From Schizochytrium sp. TIO01 (lineage: Eukaryota > Sar > Bigyra > Thraustochytrida > Thraustochytriidae): a DNA stretch of 64,000 nucleotides. The notes beneath the pieces were generated by a model. The model saw nothing but the letters and a program-made list of their open reading frames with translations, searched no databases and was not told the origin of the DNA. The position numbers were made by a program, and so were the translations under genes. The stretch covers positions 759,001 to 823,000 of the forward strand of contig SMSO01000033.1 in NCBI GenBank assembly GCA_004764695.1, given 5' to 3'. Shown in pieces: positions 61,992 through 64,000 of the stretch. Numbering within the stretch: the stretch's first letter is position 1; each line of letters opens with the position of its first letter.

Positions 61992-64000
61992 TCCTTCAAC
62001 CCTATGAGGCCCAACACGCTCGTTGACTTTGGCGTTTAGGATTCGAGAGAGAGCTGGAAAACGTAGTTTGTGTCACAGTTTGTGCTGTTCAAGAAAGGTT
62101 GACAAGAGTCCACAAGGAGCAACCTTCGTGTGCAGGAGCCCAACTTAAGATAGCACTCTTGTTCCCAGGGTCAACGTTTTCAGATAATCTTCTCCACGCT
62201 ACGGCAAAAGGATCCGCGAGCTAATTCTCTTCACAAGAACCCGTAACCTTTTATAAACGAGAGATCTATCGTCACAATCCAAGCAGTACGAATCAAAACC
62301 AAGCTGGCGCTTCTATACTTGGCCAAGACACGTCGTTTTGCCTTTGAGCCTTCCTTGCACAGCTCACAGCTTCCGGCCGAACCACACTGCTTCACAACCG
62401 GTTGATTGTTGCAACGAGGATAACACGAGAGTCAAGAGCTTTCCAATTGATTGAGTGATCGATCGATGATCAATCTATCAATTGTCGATTGCCTCAGCAA
62501 ACGATCGAGGCAATGTCCTGACTGAGTGAATTAAAGCTATGTATGCAGTAACAAGGCAGCACAAGCACAGGTGCAGAGCTATACTCTATAGTACTAGCAG
62601 TACTGCGCGTGCACACCAAGGCAATGACGGCGGTCGCCCTCTTGAGTCCACAAGACCTTGCTCAGTTGCTCTTACGGCTGACAGGCGCTCAAAGGCTTTC
62701 ACAGCCTGATTTATTGAGCTCTATGGCCTCTGCCCGTCTCCACCAAGCTCCAGCAGGTGCTTGCGAGCGTGTACGGGGGGCGTCGAGGACGGTCGATTTG
62801 TAGTACTAGAAGTGAATGAGTGAGTGAGTGAACGAGTGAGTGAATGAGTGAATGAGTGAGTGAATGAGTGAATGAGTGAATGAGTGAATGAATGCCGCGC
62901 GTGCAGGAAAGCAAGCGCGAACTTGTGAAGAGGTCAGCAAGACCTCCGGCCTCGAGGAAAGACTTGGGGTTTGCAAGTGGGCTCAAAACCGTTTTCCTGG
63001 ACGCTCAACTTTCCTTGACTAGAGGAGGATTGCGCGATGACTGAGGTTGCGAGAGAGGCACGAGTGCAGATTGCGCGATGATGATGTGCACCACATCGAG
63101 TTAGTTAGCTATTGTTAAAGAAAAGTTTTTAGGTACTTAATCTAGAGTGCACAGTACCAATAGAAATTGATGATACACGTGTGCTCGAAACCACTGGAGA
63201 AAGTAGCAAGAATATTATGATATACCCTGTATAGATCCTGTCAAATCATTTCCTTGACTTATGGAAACGAGAGGTGGACGAATGTTGAGAGGGAGGTAAG
63301 TATGGCTTTTTTCAATTTTGTACTTTCTATTCTTTCAGAGTCCCTTTTTATTTGATTTGACTACATATTTATATATTTATTTATTTTTAAATTTCATTTT
63401 TTTTTATATAGGCCCTGCTAAATATGTAAACTTAATAATAATAATGTAATAATAAATATTTAAAACTTGACATAATTTAAAAATAGACTATCATTACACG
63501 TTCTATGTAAGAATATGGTAAGTATAGATTTAGATTAAATTATTCTTCGGTTATTTTTATCTTTTCAAATCTTTATTTTTATTTTTGTATCAATAGGTTA
63601 TTACGTAGAGATAACTTAGCCAGAAAAGAATGTACAGAGACAAAAGATGTACTTGCGATTGGGCACACAAAGAATCGACGGCAAGATAGTTATGCTATTA
63701 TGTGCCACTTGCCTTGTTGAACTCGACAGTAAGTAGCTTTACTCCTTCACTATGCCAAGCTACAATGTTTTCATAAATGGGTATGGTATTTGGGTGAGCC
63801 TTGATTGGGTCCGATTCGAGGTCAAGAAGTAGTCACCAATGTTGCAAATGTTAAATTTCAAGGCTGGGCTATAAGGGAGGACATCGACACAATGCATCCA
63901 ACAACATAATACGATGTCATTCTCCTACTACAGAGCAACGCAGTTGTCTTTGAATTGAGCTTCTTCAGCTTCTGCAGGGCGACAATTTGGTTGAAAACAC
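61992..64000. other. Intergenic region, no gene recognised
   Basis: The part next to 61,991 probably holds the promoter of the three-RRM gene. 62,440-62,500 has several ATCGAT/GATC repeats in imperfect palindromes, and a tetranucleotide array follows at 62.8 kb. From 63,300 onward the sequence is strongly AT-rich without frames. No gene was seen up to the end of the window. Confidence 0.5.
62813..62893. repeat. GAGT/GAAT tetranucleotide microsatellite
   Basis: About twenty tetranucleotide units alternate between GAGT and GAAT, with one GAAC. It lies in non-coding DNA; translations give only repetitive Ser/His/Leu/Thr-type peptides. Confidence 0.9.

Overview
The window is nuclear DNA of a flagellated unicellular eukaryote, most likely a stramenopile such as a thraustochytrid-like protist. 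Genes are long and almost intron-free: only one spliced gene, with a 354-nt GT...AG intron, was recognised. Gene content is clearly eukaryotic: a UBC1/UBE2K-type E2, the mitochondrial twin-Cx9C protein CMC4, a calpain, a kinesin-9, a CCDC57-like centriolar protein, the proteasome chaperone PSMG2, a nuclear poly(A)-binding protein and a three-RRM protein. Kinesin-9 and CCDC57-like proteins imply a ciliated stage. One multicopy gene resembles, from memory, an uncharacterised protein family of diatoms, oomycetes and other protists. The lineage is an inference. I recognised no rRNA, tRNA or CRISPR array.

Layout. 1-8.9 kb is mostly AT-rich intergenic DNA around one unknown gene (1763-3202, minus). 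8.9-16.2 kb is gene-dense: the E2, CMC4, a large calpain with SUMO-interacting-like motifs, a UIM-like helix and a GRF-type zinc finger, and a PH-like/ankyrin protein. CMC4 and the calpain reading frame start head to head with overlapping ATGs. 16.2-22.3 kb has no recognisable gene and holds GC-rich stretches and several microsatellites.

22.3-40.75 kb is a rearranged segmental-duplication block and the most unusual part of the window. It holds three full-length copies of a ~910-940-residue gene (A minus, B plus, C minus), a 3' fragment of it (D), one full-length gene for a multi-pass membrane protein (M), and three M fragments. A and B form an inverted repeat with ~3.35-kb arms around a 1.37-kb spacer. 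The coding copies are nearly identical, except that one internal segment of ~80-120 residues is completely different in each. In three of four copies the gene is convergent with an M gene or M remnant, so the pair appears to duplicate as a module. D and an M fragment are fused at a sharp junction near 39,925.

41.4-54.4 kb carries three cytoskeletal genes: a 2053-residue coiled-coil protein, kinesin-9, and a CCDC57-like protein. 55.4-62 kb carries PSMG2, a PABPN1-type protein and an RBP45/47-NAM8-like protein. The last 2 kb is non-coding, with a tetranucleotide repeat.

The best candidates for something undescribed are the near-identical paralogues with a swapped hypervariable segment and their membrane-protein partner, and the calpain that combines SUMO/ubiquitin-recognition-like motifs with a GRF zinc finger.
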